A stretch of 64,000 nucleotides of DNA, taken from the NCBI GenBank assembly GCA_036504035.1, contig DASXVV010000013.1, forward strand, positions 139,302 to 203,301, in the 5' to 3' direction. Positions 51,755-60,164 of the stretch are shown piece by piece. The translations under genes were made by a program, and so were the position numbers. Every line of letters begins with the position of its first letter. Position 1 is the first letter of the stretch. The notes below the pieces were generated by a model. The model was not told where the DNA came from. It made no database searches and was given only the letters and a program-made list of their open reading frames with translations. Origin of the DNA: Candidatus Deferrimicrobiaceae bacterium (GTDB lineage Bacteria > Desulfobacterota > Deferrimicrobia > Deferrimicrobiales > Deferrimicrobiaceae).

Positions 51755-52974
51755 ACATTCTGTCGGCTCTCAAGGTTTCCCTCCGATCGCTCCGCGCCAA
51801 CAAGATGCGATCCGGCTTGACCATGCTGGGCATGATCATCGGCGTTTCCGCCGTGATCGCGATGGTCGCCGTCGGATCCGGGGCCAACGAGCGGATCTCC
51901 AGCCAGATCGCGTCGATCGGATCGAACCTGATCATGGTCATCCCGGGCAGCGTCACCTCGGGTGGCATGCGGATGGGATCCGGCGGAACGCAGACGCTCA
52001 CCTACTCGGATGCACGCGCCATCTCCGAGCTTTCCACCGTCCGAGCGACCGCTCCCTCCGTCCGCGCGTCGGGGCCGATCGTCTTCGGGAACCAGAACTG
52101 GAGCACGATGATCCAGGGCACCTCTCCGGGGTATCTCGACGTGCGAGACTGGCCCCTGTCCTCCGGCCGGAATTTCACGGACGCCGAGGTCGATGCTTCA
52201 TCCAAGGTGGCGTTGATCGGACAGACCGTCTCCGAAAACCTGTTCGGGGATGAAGACCCGGTCGGGAAGGTCGTCCGGATCAAGCGGATTCCCTTCACGA
52301 TCGTCGGGCTCCTCGAGCCCAAGGGGCAATCCCCCCAAGGCCAGGACCAGGACGATGTCGTCATCGCCCCGTTCACCACGGTGCAGAGGAAGGTGTCGGG
52401 AAGCTCGCACATCGGCACCGTTGGTGTCGTGCTCGTGCAGGCGACCGGCCCCGAGACCATCGATGAGGCGCAGAAGCAAATTATGGCGCTCCTGCGTCAG
52501 CGTCATCGCATCGCGAACGGCGAGGCCGACGATTTCTCGGTCCGCAATCTTTCCGAGATGCTGTCCGTGGCGGAATCGGCGACGCGCATCATGAGCCTGC
52601 TGCTTGGCGCCATCGCGTCCGTCTCTCTGGTCGTCGGAGGCATCGGCATCATGAACATCATGCTGGTTTCGGTGACGGAACGGACCCGGGAGATCGGGAT
52701 CCGCATGGCGGTCGGCGCGCGGCAGCGCGACATCCTGGCCCAATTCCTGATCGAAGCGGTCGTGCTGGCGGTCGTCGGGGGAACGATCGGCATCCTGGTG
52801 GGAGCCGCCGGTTCCGTGGCGATCTCGTATTTCGCCGGATGGTCGACGCTGATCTCGCCTATCGCCATCTCGGTGGCCTTCGGCTTCTCGGCCGCCGTAG
52901 GCGTCTTCTTCGGATATTACCCCGCCCGCAAGGCGTCCCTCATGGACCCGATCGAGGCGCTTCGTTACGAGTGA
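51751..52974 (+). CDS. MacB-type ABC permease (FtsX-like)
   Basis: The 407-residue protein uses a GTG start that overlaps the ATPase stop (GTGA). It has the MacB topology: one N-terminal helix (GLTMLGMIIGVSAVIAMVAVG), a periplasmic domain (about 45-270), and three C-terminal helices in the FtsX domain (LVVGGIGIMNIMLVSVTERTREIGIRMAVGARQRDIL and FGFSAAVGVFFGYYPARKASLMDPIEALRYE, split). The TREIGIRMAVGA coupling helix and YYPARKA end are typical. With the preceding genes it forms a mechanotransmission pump for peptides, lipids or macrolide-like compounds. Confidence 0.93.
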   Translation: MNILSALKVSLRSLRANKMRSGLTMLGMIIGVSAVIAMVAVGSGANERISSQIASIGSNLIMVIPGSVTSGGMRMGSGGTQTLTYSDARAISELSTVRATAPSVRASGPIVFGNQNWSTMIQGTSPGYLDVRDWPLSSGRNFTDAEVDASSKVALIGQTVSENLFGDEDPVGKVVRIKRIPFTIVGLLEPKGQSPQGQDQDDVVIAPFTTVQRKVSGSSHIGTVGVVLVQATGPETIDEAQKQIMALLRQRHRIANGEADDFSVRNLSEMLSVAESATRIMSLLLGAIASVSLVVGGIGIMNIMLVSVTERTREIGIRMAVGARQRDILAQFLIEAVVLAVVGGTIGILVGAAGSVAISYFAGWSTLISPIAISVAFGFSAAVGVFFGYYPARKASLMDPIEALRYE

Positions 52975-52998
52975 CTGCTCTCCCTTTCGCCGGCTCCT

Positions 52999-54459
52999 TC
53001 AGCGACGGTGGCAGGCGATGCACATCTCGGAAGCGCTGACATCGATCACGTAGCGATGCCCCTTCTTCTCTCCGGATGCCACCCGCGTATCGATATGCGG
53101 GTTGTGGCACGTCGTGCATGTGAGCTTCCCCTTGGCGTCCAGTTTGAACACCTCGGGGATTTTCATGCGCGGCACGACCATGTGGTTGGCATTGGTCGGA
53201 TGCCTGTCCTGCGGATGGCACCGGAGGCAGATCAGGCGCGTGTTCGAGATGAAGGAGATCCTCGCGGCCTCTTCGTTTTTCGGGTCCGTCATCGTGTCGT
53301 GGCAAAACCTGCACGAATTGCGATCCGACATCGAGCTGTGCGGGTTCCTGCCGCCCAGGTCGGCCTTGTCGTGGCACTGGAAACAAAGATCGTTACCGGC
53401 CTCACCGCTTGAGCGACCGCGCATGCGCATGCCCTTTCCGTTGCACGGGGTCGGGTCATGGCAGGTGAGGCAGGTGATCTTGCCGTCGGGAGTCAGGGGG
53501 AGATCCTTCCCCGGTTTCATGTCGGGCCCGAGTTTGACCATGACCGGGTGGTCCGGTTCCATCGTCCCGTGACACGACAGGCAAAGCTGCAGGTCATCCC
53601 CTCCGTATCGACGATTTTTCCGCATGACGGCGGGGTCCTTCGAGACTGCCCCGTGGCATGCCGTGCATCCACGGTAGTCGGCGACGATATGGGGATTGAA
53701 GTAACGGCCCGACTCGAGAAAGTCGACATAGCTGCGGCGGAGGAAATGCAGCGTGTCCGGCGTGCCGTGCGGGTCGTGGCACGTTCCGCAGATCAGCTCG
53801 CCCTTCCGGTTGCGGGGAAGATCGGCCGGAAGCGACTTGAGCGTATCGACGTTCAGAGGGTGGGACTTTCCTCGGACGTTATGGCAGAAATCGCAGGTCT
53901 GGTTCAGCTTGTCCCGGGTGGCGACACTCTCGGAATTGTCACCCGCCTTGGGTTTCGTGACATGGCACGTGTAGCACTTTTCGCTTTCGGCCCCTCCTAG
54001 ATGGGGGTTGAGCGTGTGGAAATCCTTCCCGTGGCAGTCAAGGCACATATCCATCCGGACCGAGTACCGCCCCGTGTCGAATCCGCGCAACAAGGCATTT
54101 CCGCCGATTTCCTGGTGGAAATTGTGGCAGGTCGAGCATATGACGTTGCCGGTTCCACTGAGCGGGAGGCCCTCGGTCAGCGCGCGCCCGCTCCCCTTGT
54201 TGACAGGATGATGGGTCGTCTCGACCGCCGGATGGCATTCGTAGCAGAGCGTGACCGGATCCTTCTTGAAGGTGGCCAGGATCTCCTTCCAGGACGTCGC
54301 ACCCTTGATCGGCGTTTTCGTATGGCACGACGCACAAGGGATATCGAGATGAGGATTGGCCAGTAAATGTGATTTCTGCTCGCCCAGACTTTCGCCATGC
54401 GCCGACAGCGACACGATCGCGATAGCGATCGCGAAAAACGATGTACTGATAATTTTCAT
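52999..54459 (-). CDS. Exported 15-haem c-type cytochrome
   Basis: The 486-residue protein begins with a signal peptide (MKIISTSFFAIAIAIVSLSAHG) and carries fifteen CxxCH haem-binding motifs spread from CASCH (near residue 45) to CIACH at the C-terminus. Extra histidines provide distal ligands. Several motifs belong to doubled-CxxCH or NapC-like spacing (CHDPHG, CHNPHI). It is probably periplasmic or outer-surface and carries electrons; multihaem cytochromes of this size are a hallmark of metal-reducing deltaproteobacteria. The ATG at 54459 sits behind GGGGAC. The partner genes of an outer-membrane conduit are not evident nearby. Confidence 0.92.
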   Translation of the reverse strand: MKIISTSFFAIAIAIVSLSAHGESLGEQKSHLLANPHLDIPCASCHTKTPIKGATSWKEILATFKKDPVTLCYECHPAVETTHHPVNKGSGRALTEGLPLSGTGNVICSTCHNFHQEIGGNALLRGFDTGRYSVRMDMCLDCHGKDFHTLNPHLGGAESEKCYTCHVTKPKAGDNSESVATRDKLNQTCDFCHNVRGKSHPLNVDTLKSLPADLPRNRKGELICGTCHDPHGTPDTLHFLRRSYVDFLESGRYFNPHIVADYRGCTACHGAVSKDPAVMRKNRRYGGDDLQLCLSCHGTMEPDHPVMVKLGPDMKPGKDLPLTPDGKITCLTCHDPTPCNGKGMRMRGRSSGEAGNDLCFQCHDKADLGGRNPHSSMSDRNSCRFCHDTMTDPKNEEAARISFISNTRLICLRCHPQDRHPTNANHMVVPRMKIPEVFKLDAKGKLTCTTCHNPHIDTRVASGEKKGHRYVIDVSASEMCIACHRR

Positions 54460-54574
54460 GCGTCCCCTGCCAAACCCCGTATTGCGATCGATATTTCCCA
54501 CCCCCGATCGCCCGTAAAATACTATCATCTGAATCATCTTTTATGGATTTTCTTGTGTGTCGGGAGGGAATTGG

Positions 54575-55618
54575 ATGCTGTTGCCGAAAACCGTAATCAC
54601 TATTGCCATCATCGCCGCCTCGATCTTTCTCCCCTGGCAGGCGCATGCCGGTCGCTCCGAGAGCGAGATGGCGTACACGCAAGGCCGCGAGGCGCTGAAA
54701 AGGAACGCAAACGCTGAGGCACTCTCCCTGTTCAAGAAGTCGGTCGAGGAGGACCCTTCGAACTGCGACGCCCGTTTTTATCTCGGTGATCTCTACGGAC
54801 AGAACATCGCCACTTACGACCTGGCCGAAGAGATTCTTCTGGATCTGCCCACGAAAGCGATGTCCCGGGGGACCGGAAACCGGGACGACATCATTTTCAG
54901 GGCAGGCGTGTCGCTGGGAAAGATCTACGCCAAGAGCGGCCGCAACGGCCAGTCGATCCGCCTTATCCGGAACGTGATCGCCGCGGCCCCTCCGTCGGTG
55001 CATCTGGATGAAGCTTACACGGTGCTGGGCGTCGCCCTTTATTATGAACGTCTCTACGATGATGCCCTTTTCGAGCTTCGGCGCGCGTACAAGATCAATC
55101 CCGCCAACACCGCGGCGACATTCAATCTCAAGACGATCCGGACGCGGCTCGAGCACTTCAACGCCGCCCGGATCTATTCCCGGATGGGAGACCACCTCGG
55201 TGCCATCGGAGAATATCGGACCGCGATCGCGCTGGATCCGCGGTTCATCGATGCCCGTTACCGGCTGGGGATCGAACTGCTCCAGAACGGGGACAAGGCG
55301 GAAGCGATCAAGGAATTGCGTCGAGCCGCTTCCGTTTCCGAACAATACAGCAAGATCGGCGATATCCGGTTCGGGATCGGCTTGGCGTTGCGGGACCTCG
55401 GACAGGCACAGGAGGCGGAGAAAGCGTTCGATCAAGTCGTCGTATCGAAACCAAGGTTCGCCCCGGTCCGAAATGAAATCGGGAAGCTGCACATGCTCCG
55501 GAAAGATTACAAGGGGGCTATCCGGCAATTCTCCGAAGCGATCCAGCTGGACCCGAACGAGGAGTATGCGTTGAACATGCAGAAGGCGTTACTGAAGGAA
55601 ATGACGTCCGTCAAATGA
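54575..55618 (+). CDS. Exported TPR-repeat protein
   Basis: The 347-residue protein has a signal peptide (MLLPKTVITIAIIAASIFLPWQAHA) and about seven tetratricopeptide-like helical repeats: ALSLFKKSVEEDPSNCDARFYLGDL, AYTVLGVALYYERLYDDALFELRRAYKINPANT (split), AIGEYRTAIALDPRFIDARYRLG and AIRQFSEAIQLDPNEEYALNMQKA. The ATG at 54575 is preceded by GGGAGG. It stands divergent to the 15-haem cytochrome gene. TPR proteins of this kind scaffold periplasmic assemblies; its partner is unknown. Confidence 0.85.
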   Translation: MLLPKTVITIAIIAASIFLPWQAHAGRSESEMAYTQGREALKRNANAEALSLFKKSVEEDPSNCDARFYLGDLYGQNIATYDLAEEILLDLPTKAMSRGTGNRDDIIFRAGVSLGKIYAKSGRNGQSIRLIRNVIAAAPPSVHLDEAYTVLGVALYYERLYDDALFELRRAYKINPANTAATFNLKTIRTRLEHFNAARIYSRMGDHLGAIGEYRTAIALDPRFIDARYRLGIELLQNGDKAEAIKELRRAASVSEQYSKIGDIRFGIGLALRDLGQAQEAEKAFDQVVVSKPRFAPVRNEIGKLHMLRKDYKGAIRQFSEAIQLDPNEEYALNMQKALLKEMTSVK

Positions 55619-55627
55619 CCGGGCCTG

Positions 55628-56329
55628 TCAGGGGGAGGTATTCAGGTCGAATGCCACCCGGAGGTTCCCCTTCTCGTTTGATGGGCGGTCGAACCGGACC
55701 CGGATCTCGGTTGCCGTTCCCTTCGACGCCCTTCCGTATGCGGCCTTGAAATCGGCATCGATGACCCGCCGGGCCTCGATCCGTTTCCCGATCTCGTCCT
55801 GGCCGGCCACGACGAAGACGGTTTCTTCATCCGACAACCTGAACATCGATCCGACCGGCGTCCCGCAACCCCAGACATACGTCAGACGCAATCCTCGAGA
55901 CGGGAAGCCGTTCCAGAGACGAGCGAAGAACCGCCCGACCTGTTTCGCGAATGGGTATTCCGGACGATCCTGTCCCATGACGACCGTCACGGAAATCGGG
56001 AACCGGGCATCGCCCTCGTGGTAATCGTTCGACTTCAAATTGCAGCCGTCGGCCTGAACGGAAAGATCGAACCCCGTGATCGTGCCGGCCGACGCTAGGG
56101 GCCGTTCGAAGAAGACCCCGGTGCCGGCTGCCAGATCGGCCTCTCCCGAAAAACGGACGTTGTCGGGGGTGAACCTGATCGGGGGACGGGATGCGAACAG
56201 GCCCGCCGAGCGTTCGCGCCAGCCATGCGGCGCAGAAGAGATGGCCACCGACGACTCGCCGAACGAGGGACAAGAAGAACAGGCAAGAAGAACCGCGAGG
56301 GCGATCACGATTCCGGGAAAAGTTTTCAA
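55628..56329 (-). CDS. Exported DUF3047 protein
   Basis: The 233-residue protein has an N-terminal signal sequence (MKTFPGIVIALAVLLACSSC...), with a Cys pair in LACSSC that might be a lipobox. The C-terminal half matches DUF3047: LRLTYVWGCGTPVGSMF, EETVFVVAGQDEIGKRIEARRVIDADFKAAYG and IRVRFDRPSNEKG. DUF3047 proteins are envelope proteins of unknown function. The gene ends 10 bp from the TPR gene end, convergent, and its start overlaps the stop of the next gene upstream by 4 bp. Confidence 0.78.
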   Translation of the reverse strand: MKTFPGIVIALAVLLACSSCPSFGESSVAISSAPHGWRERSAGLFASRPPIRFTPDNVRFSGEADLAAGTGVFFERPLASAGTITGFDLSVQADGCNLKSNDYHEGDARFPISVTVVMGQDRPEYPFAKQVGRFFARLWNGFPSRGLRLTYVWGCGTPVGSMFRLSDEETVFVVAGQDEIGKRIEARRVIDADFKAAYGRASKGTATEIRVRFDRPSNEKGNLRVAFDLNTSP

Positions 56330-57078
56330 TACGGCTCCTCCGTGCGGGATTCGATCGAATAGCCGATCGTGCCGAGCTTCGCGGTGAATACCTCTGCGCA
56401 GGATCGGGCGCGCGCAAGCTCATCGGATCGGAAGACGACCCGGACCCGATAGGTTCCCTCCATCATGGGGTAGGACCCGATGCCGACGTCGGTGAAGGCC
56501 GACATCAGTTCCTCCATGAAGCCGGCATAAAGCGACTCGGGAGCATTGCTGAACAAGGTGACGCTCGCCTGCCGCTTTCCCGTGATCCGGGGACGCACCC
56601 AATCGAACATCCCGTGGAGGATGGCCGGCACGCCCGGGAACGCGGCCATGTGGTCGATGAAAAAGCCGGGGGCGGCACTGATCGGGTTCGGGATCAGTTC
56701 GGCGCCCTGGGGAACATGCGCCATGAGCATCCGGTAGGGATTGGGCTCGCCCTTCGTCGGATACCTCGCCTCGAGCATGGCCTTCGCCTCCGGGTCCAGG
56801 ACGACCGGGACGCCGGCTGCCTGGGCGACCGCCTCCCGCGTAATATCGTCGGGGGTCGGGCCGATGCCGCCGGTCAGGATCAGCAGGTCGGTCTCTTGCT
56901 TGTAGATCTTGAGATAGCGGACGACAGTCTGGATATCGTCGGGAAGAATGGCGCAAAGGACGACCTTGGCGCCCCACGCGTTCAGGAGGGGCAACATGTA
57001 TCCGATGTTGGCCTCGCGGATCTCGGCCTTGAGCACCTCGTCGCCGAGGATGACGATTCCCACGCGCGTGGATCCCAT
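56326..57078 (-). CDS. CinA-like molybdopterin-binding-domain protein
   Basis: The 250-residue protein starts STRVGIVILGDEVLKAEIREANIGYML and contains DLLILTGGIGPTPDDITREAVAQAAG, the signature of the CinA/MoaB molybdopterin-binding fold, followed by a C-terminal domain that fits the short CinA form without the NMN deamidase (PncC) part. The ATG at 57078 is behind AGGAG. CinA-N proteins of this type act on ADP-ribose pyrophosphate or relatives in some species; here this is a family-level inference. Confidence 0.85.
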   Translation of the reverse strand: MGSTRVGIVILGDEVLKAEIREANIGYMLPLLNAWGAKVVLCAILPDDIQTVVRYLKIYKQETDLLILTGGIGPTPDDITREAVAQAAGVPVVLDPEAKAMLEARYPTKGEPNPYRMLMAHVPQGAELIPNPISAAPGFFIDHMAAFPGVPAILHGMFDWVRPRITGKRQASVTLFSNAPESLYAGFMEELMSAFTDVGIGSYPMMEGTYRVRVVFRSDELARARSCAEVFTAKLGTIGYSIESRTEEPY

Positions 57079-57134
57079 ATCTTCTCCTTCTGACGCCAAG
57101 CCGATTATCTTACCGGATGGAGAGGGAAAAATCA

Positions 57135-57164
57135 TTGACAGATCGGCAACCCGATGCCTAGATT
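57135..57164 (+). promoter_or_regulatory. Promoter of purMN
   Basis: TTGACA at 57135-57140 and TAGATT at 57159-57164 with an 18-bp spacer form a likely sigma-70 promoter, 53 bp upstream of the purM ATG. The -35 box is a perfect match and the -10 fits 4 of 6 bases. No PurR-like operator is obvious. It lies in the divergent gap between the CinA-like gene and purM. Confidence 0.6.
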
Positions 57165-57216
57165 CTAATCATCTCACAAATGGGTCATCCGGCCCGTCCG
57201 CAGGGAGACTTTCCGA

Positions 57217-58272
57217 ATGAAAAAGCCTGTTACGTATGCATCCGCCGGGGTCGACATCGACGAAGGTGAACGGATGGTTTCGCTCATAAAGCCGCTGGTC
57301 AGGTCGACGCACCGCCCCGAGGTTCTCGGGGAGATCGGTTCCTTTGCCGGGTTCTTCCGCTTTCCCGCCCGCAGGTTCAAGGACCCGGTCCTCGTATCGG
57401 GGACCGATGGCGTCGGCACCAAAGTCAAGATCGCGGCCATGGCCGGCGGACTGGGGACGGTCGGGATCGACCTGGTCGCCATGTGCGTCAACGACATCCT
57501 GGTCCACGGTGCCGAGCCGCTTTTTTTCCTCGATTATTACGCAACCGGAAAGCTATCGGCCGACGAAGGGGCGCGGATCGTCTCGGGTGTCGTCGAAGGA
57601 TGCCGGCAGGCGGGCTGCGCGCTCCTGGGCGGCGAGACCGCGGAAATGCCCTCGGTCTACCAGCGCGGCGAATTCGACCTGGCCGGTTTCGCGGTGGGCG
57701 CCGTCGATCGCAAGGCGATCATCTCCGGCAAGTCGGTACGTAAAGGGGATATCCTCGTCGGGCTTGGATCGAACGGTTTCCACAGCAACGGATATTCCCT
57801 GGTCCGGAAGGTCGTTTTCGAGATCATGAAGAAGAAGGTTTCCGATCGGGTGCCGGGTTGGGAAGGCACCGTGGCGGAGGAGCTCCTTCGCCCGACCCGG
57901 ATCTACGTGAAGCCGGTTCTTTCCCTGCTGAAGAAATGCGATATCCAGGGGATGGCCCACATCACGGGGGGAGGGCTTCCCGGAAACATCCCGCGATCCC
58001 TTCCCCCGGGCACGCGGGCCGTCATCGAACGCGGAAGCTGGGAGATCCCCGCCGTGATGAAAAGCGTGGTCGAGGCCGCGCGCATCGAGGAATCCGAGGC
58101 CTACCGGACCTTCAACATGGGCATCGGGATGGTGCTGATGATGCGTCCGGGGGATGTCGACGTCGCCCTCCGCCACTTCCGCCGTCTCCGCGTCCCGGCG
58201 TCGGTCATCGGCGAGATCGCCTCGGGGAAAAAAGGAAGCGAGCGCGTCGAACTGAGAGGAGAACGCCGTTGA
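57217..58272 (+). CDS. purM: Phosphoribosylformylglycinamidine cyclo-ligase
   Basis: The 351-residue enzyme (AIR synthetase) closes the imidazole ring in step five of purine synthesis. Signatures: VLVSGTDGVGTKVKIAAMAGGLGTVGIDLVAMCVNDI (split at about 60-95), DYYATGKLSADEGARIVSG, CALLGGETAEMPSVY and GMAHITGGGLPGNIPRSLP. GGGAG precedes the ATG. Its stop overlaps the TTG start of purN (TTGA), so translation of the two is coupled. Confidence 0.97.
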   Translation: MKKPVTYASAGVDIDEGERMVSLIKPLVRSTHRPEVLGEIGSFAGFFRFPARRFKDPVLVSGTDGVGTKVKIAAMAGGLGTVGIDLVAMCVNDILVHGAEPLFFLDYYATGKLSADEGARIVSGVVEGCRQAGCALLGGETAEMPSVYQRGEFDLAGFAVGAVDRKAIISGKSVRKGDILVGLGSNGFHSNGYSLVRKVVFEIMKKKVSDRVPGWEGTVAEELLRPTRIYVKPVLSLLKKCDIQGMAHITGGGLPGNIPRSLPPGTRAVIERGSWEIPAVMKSVVEAARIEESEAYRTFNMGIGMVLMMRPGDVDVALRHFRRLRVPASVIGEIASGKKGSERVELRGERR

Positions 58273-58925
58273 GCGAATTGCCGGCGATCGCAGTCCTCGT
58301 CTCGGGCAGCGGGTCCAATCTCCAGGCGATCATCGATGCGACCGTCCGAGGCGAGATTCCCGGCCGCATCGGCCTGGTGCTGAGCAATACGCCCGACGCC
58401 TACGGGCTTGAACGCGCACGAAGGCATGGCATCCCGACGGTCGTCGTCGAACACAAGGCATTCGCGACCCGGGAAGAATTCGACGCGCGGCTGGTCGAGG
58501 TCCTCAAGGAAAACCGGGTCGAACTGGTCTGCCTGGCCGGATTCATGCGAGTTCTCACCGGCCTGTTCATTCGGTCATTTCCTCACCGGATCCTGAACAT
58601 CCACCCCGCCCTGCTTCCCGCATTTCCCGGGACGCACGCCCCCCGTCAGGCATTGAACTACGGCGCCCGCTTCTCGGGATGCACGGTGCATTTCATCGAT
58701 GAGGGGATCGACACCGGTCCTGTCATCGCACAGGCCGCCGTGCCGGTCTTCGACGACGACACGGAAGAGACCCTCGCGGCGAGAATCCTCGTTCAGGAAC
58801 ACAAGATCTATCCGATGGCGATCAGGCTGTTCCTTGAGGGGCGGCTTTCGATCGAGGGACGTCGGGTTCGCGTGCTCGGGTGCGGCAATATCCAGGAATT
58901 CGGCTTCTCGAACCCTGAAGCGTGA
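58269..58925 (+). CDS. purN: Phosphoribosylglycinamide formyltransferase
   Basis: The 218-residue enzyme transfers a formyl group from 10-formyl-tetrahydrofolate to GAR in purine synthesis. The N-terminus has AVLVSGSGSNLQAIIDA, the folate-binding site GFMRVLTGLFI, and the catalytic HPALLPAFPGTHAPRQALNYGARFSGCTVHFIDEGIDTGPVIAQ with His and Asp (about residues 107-150). It uses a TTG start behind AGGAG that overlaps the purM stop. The gene order purM-purN is standard. Confidence 0.96.
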   Translation: MSELPAIAVLVSGSGSNLQAIIDATVRGEIPGRIGLVLSNTPDAYGLERARRHGIPTVVVEHKAFATREEFDARLVEVLKENRVELVCLAGFMRVLTGLFIRSFPHRILNIHPALLPAFPGTHAPRQALNYGARFSGCTVHFIDEGIDTGPVIAQAAVPVFDDDTEETLAARILVQEHKIYPMAIRLFLEGRLSIEGRRVRVLGCGNIQEFGFSNPEA

Positions 58926-58938
58926 CCGCGCCCCTGCG

Positions 58939-59547
58939 CTACTCCCACTGCAGAAGAAGCCGGTAACCCCAGTACTTCCAGGATTCGACGAAGAACAGCC
59001 GGATCTTTCGCCAGCGGGCATCGCTTCCGGTCCAGCGTGAGTTTACCGTCAGCACTTCGATCCGGACCGTTTCGGGGATGGCGCTTCGCACCGCGAGGTA
59101 GGCGCGCGGCAAGTGATAATCGGAGGTCACCAGGACAACACTCCGGTATTGCCGCTCGCCGACGATGGTTTTCGCCGATACGGCATTTTCAAGCGTCGTC
59201 TCGGACCATCCCTCGAGGTGGATTCGCCGGCGCTCGTCTTCACTGAGCCCGGCATATCCGGGGATGACCGTTTCGGGAACGGCGGAATGCCCCGTTCCCA
59301 GGATGTAGAGCTCGCGTCCGATGCCGTCTTTAAGCGCCTTGACCCCGACGACGATCCTCTTGTCCCCCCCGGCAAGCACGAAGATGGCCTCGGCGATCGC
59401 CCCGGAATGCCTTGGCAGCCGGGATGCCGAATACTGGGGGTAAAGCGAGCCGAACAGCAGGAACGCGACGACGAGAAGCAGAAGCAACCTGTATTTTCGT
59501 CGCTTCGGAGGCCCGCTCAATATTTGCTCTTGCCTAAACAGGTCCAT
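58939..59547 (-). CDS. YdcF/SanA-like DUF218 envelope protein
   Basis: The 202-residue protein has one N-terminal membrane helix (LLLLLVVAFLLFGSLYP) and a DUF218 domain: AIAEAIFVLAGGDKRI, LSEDERRRIHLEGWSETTLENAVSAKTI and VVLVTSDYHLPRAYLAVRS with the conserved SDYH motif. DUF218 proteins such as ElyC and SanA affect envelope integrity. The gene is convergent with purN and divergent from rpmB, and the rpmB promoter lies at its start. Confidence 0.85.
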   Translation of the reverse strand: MDLFRQEQILSGPPKRRKYRLLLLLVVAFLLFGSLYPQYSASRLPRHSGAIAEAIFVLAGGDKRIVVGVKALKDGIGRELYILGTGHSAVPETVIPGYAGLSEDERRRIHLEGWSETTLENAVSAKTIVGERQYRSVVLVTSDYHLPRAYLAVRSAIPETVRIEVLTVNSRWTGSDARWRKIRLFFVESWKYWGYRLLLQWE

Positions 59548-59560
59548 ATCGTTCTATAAT
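59530..59560 (+). promoter_or_regulatory. Probable promoter of rpmB
   Basis: A perfect TATAAT at 59555-59560 lies 31 bp before the rpmB ATG. The -35 candidate TTGCCT at 59530 has a 19-bp spacer, longer than ideal. The -10 lies just ahead of the divergent DUF218 start and the -35 lies inside that gene. Confidence 0.5.
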
Positions 59561-59590
59561 GCTAGGTTCAATTTACGGAGGTTCAGACCG

Positions 59591-59782
59591 ATGGCAAAAT
59601 GTTCTCTTTGCGGCAAGGGGCCCAATTTCGGCAACAACGTTTCCCACGCGAACAACCGCACCAAGAAGATGTGGAAGCCCAATATCCAGCGCGTGAAGAC
59701 CATCACCGGGGGCACCGTGCGCCACATCAAGATCTGCACTGCCTGCATCAAATCGGGCAAGATAGTCAAGTCGGTCAGTTGA
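59591..59782 (+). CDS. rpmB: 50S ribosomal protein L28
   Basis: The 63-residue protein is L28 of the zinc-binding type, with CxxC pairs in AKCSLCGKGPNFGNNVSHANNRTKK and ICTACIKSG. GGAGG precedes the ATG. Its 3' end overlaps the convergent ridA by 8 bp, so the two messages are antisense at their ends. The CxxC form, in place of the zinc-free paralogue, depends on zinc supply in other species. Confidence 0.97.
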   Translation: MAKCSLCGKGPNFGNNVSHANNRTKKMWKPNIQRVKTITGGTVRHIKICTACIKSGKIVKSVS

Positions 59783-60161
59783 TCCCGATCGACGCCACGG
59801 CGTCGATCTCGACTTTCGCCCCCATCGGCAGTCCCGCTACCTGCACCGTCGCCCTCGCCGGCGACGATGCGGGGAAGCTTTTCCCGTAGATCGCGTTCAT
59901 CTTCGGAAATTCCGACAGGTCGGTCATGTAGACCGTGGTTTTCAGAACGGTCGCAAACGACGCCCCCGCCGCGGTCAAAACTGCCTCGAGATTCTTGAGC
60001 ACCCGTTCGGTCTGGGCTTCGATGCCTCCCTCGACGATCTTTCCGGTTGCGGGATCCAGCGGAATCTGCCCCGAGCAATAGACAACCCCTTCATTCTTCA
60101 CGGCCTGCGAATACGGCCCGATCGCTCCCGGTGCATTTTCGGTCGCCACGATTTCTTTCAT
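59775..60161 (-). CDS. ridA: RidA-family reactive imine deaminase
   Basis: The 128-residue protein matches RidA/YjgF: IVATENAPGAIGPYSQAVKNEGVVYCSGQIPLDPATG (split at about 4-41), VYMTDLSEFPKMNAIYGKSFP and SPARATVQVAGLPMGAKVEIDAVASI with the catalytic Arg before ATVQV. It hydrolyses enamine/imine intermediates made by PLP enzymes. It is directly downstream of spoT on the same strand (3-bp gap). Confidence 0.96.
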   Translation of the reverse strand: MKEIVATENAPGAIGPYSQAVKNEGVVYCSGQIPLDPATGKIVEGGIEAQTERVLKNLEAVLTAAGASFATVLKTTVYMTDLSEFPKMNAIYGKSFPASSPARATVQVAGLPMGAKVEIDAVASIGIN

Positions 60162-60164
60162 TGT

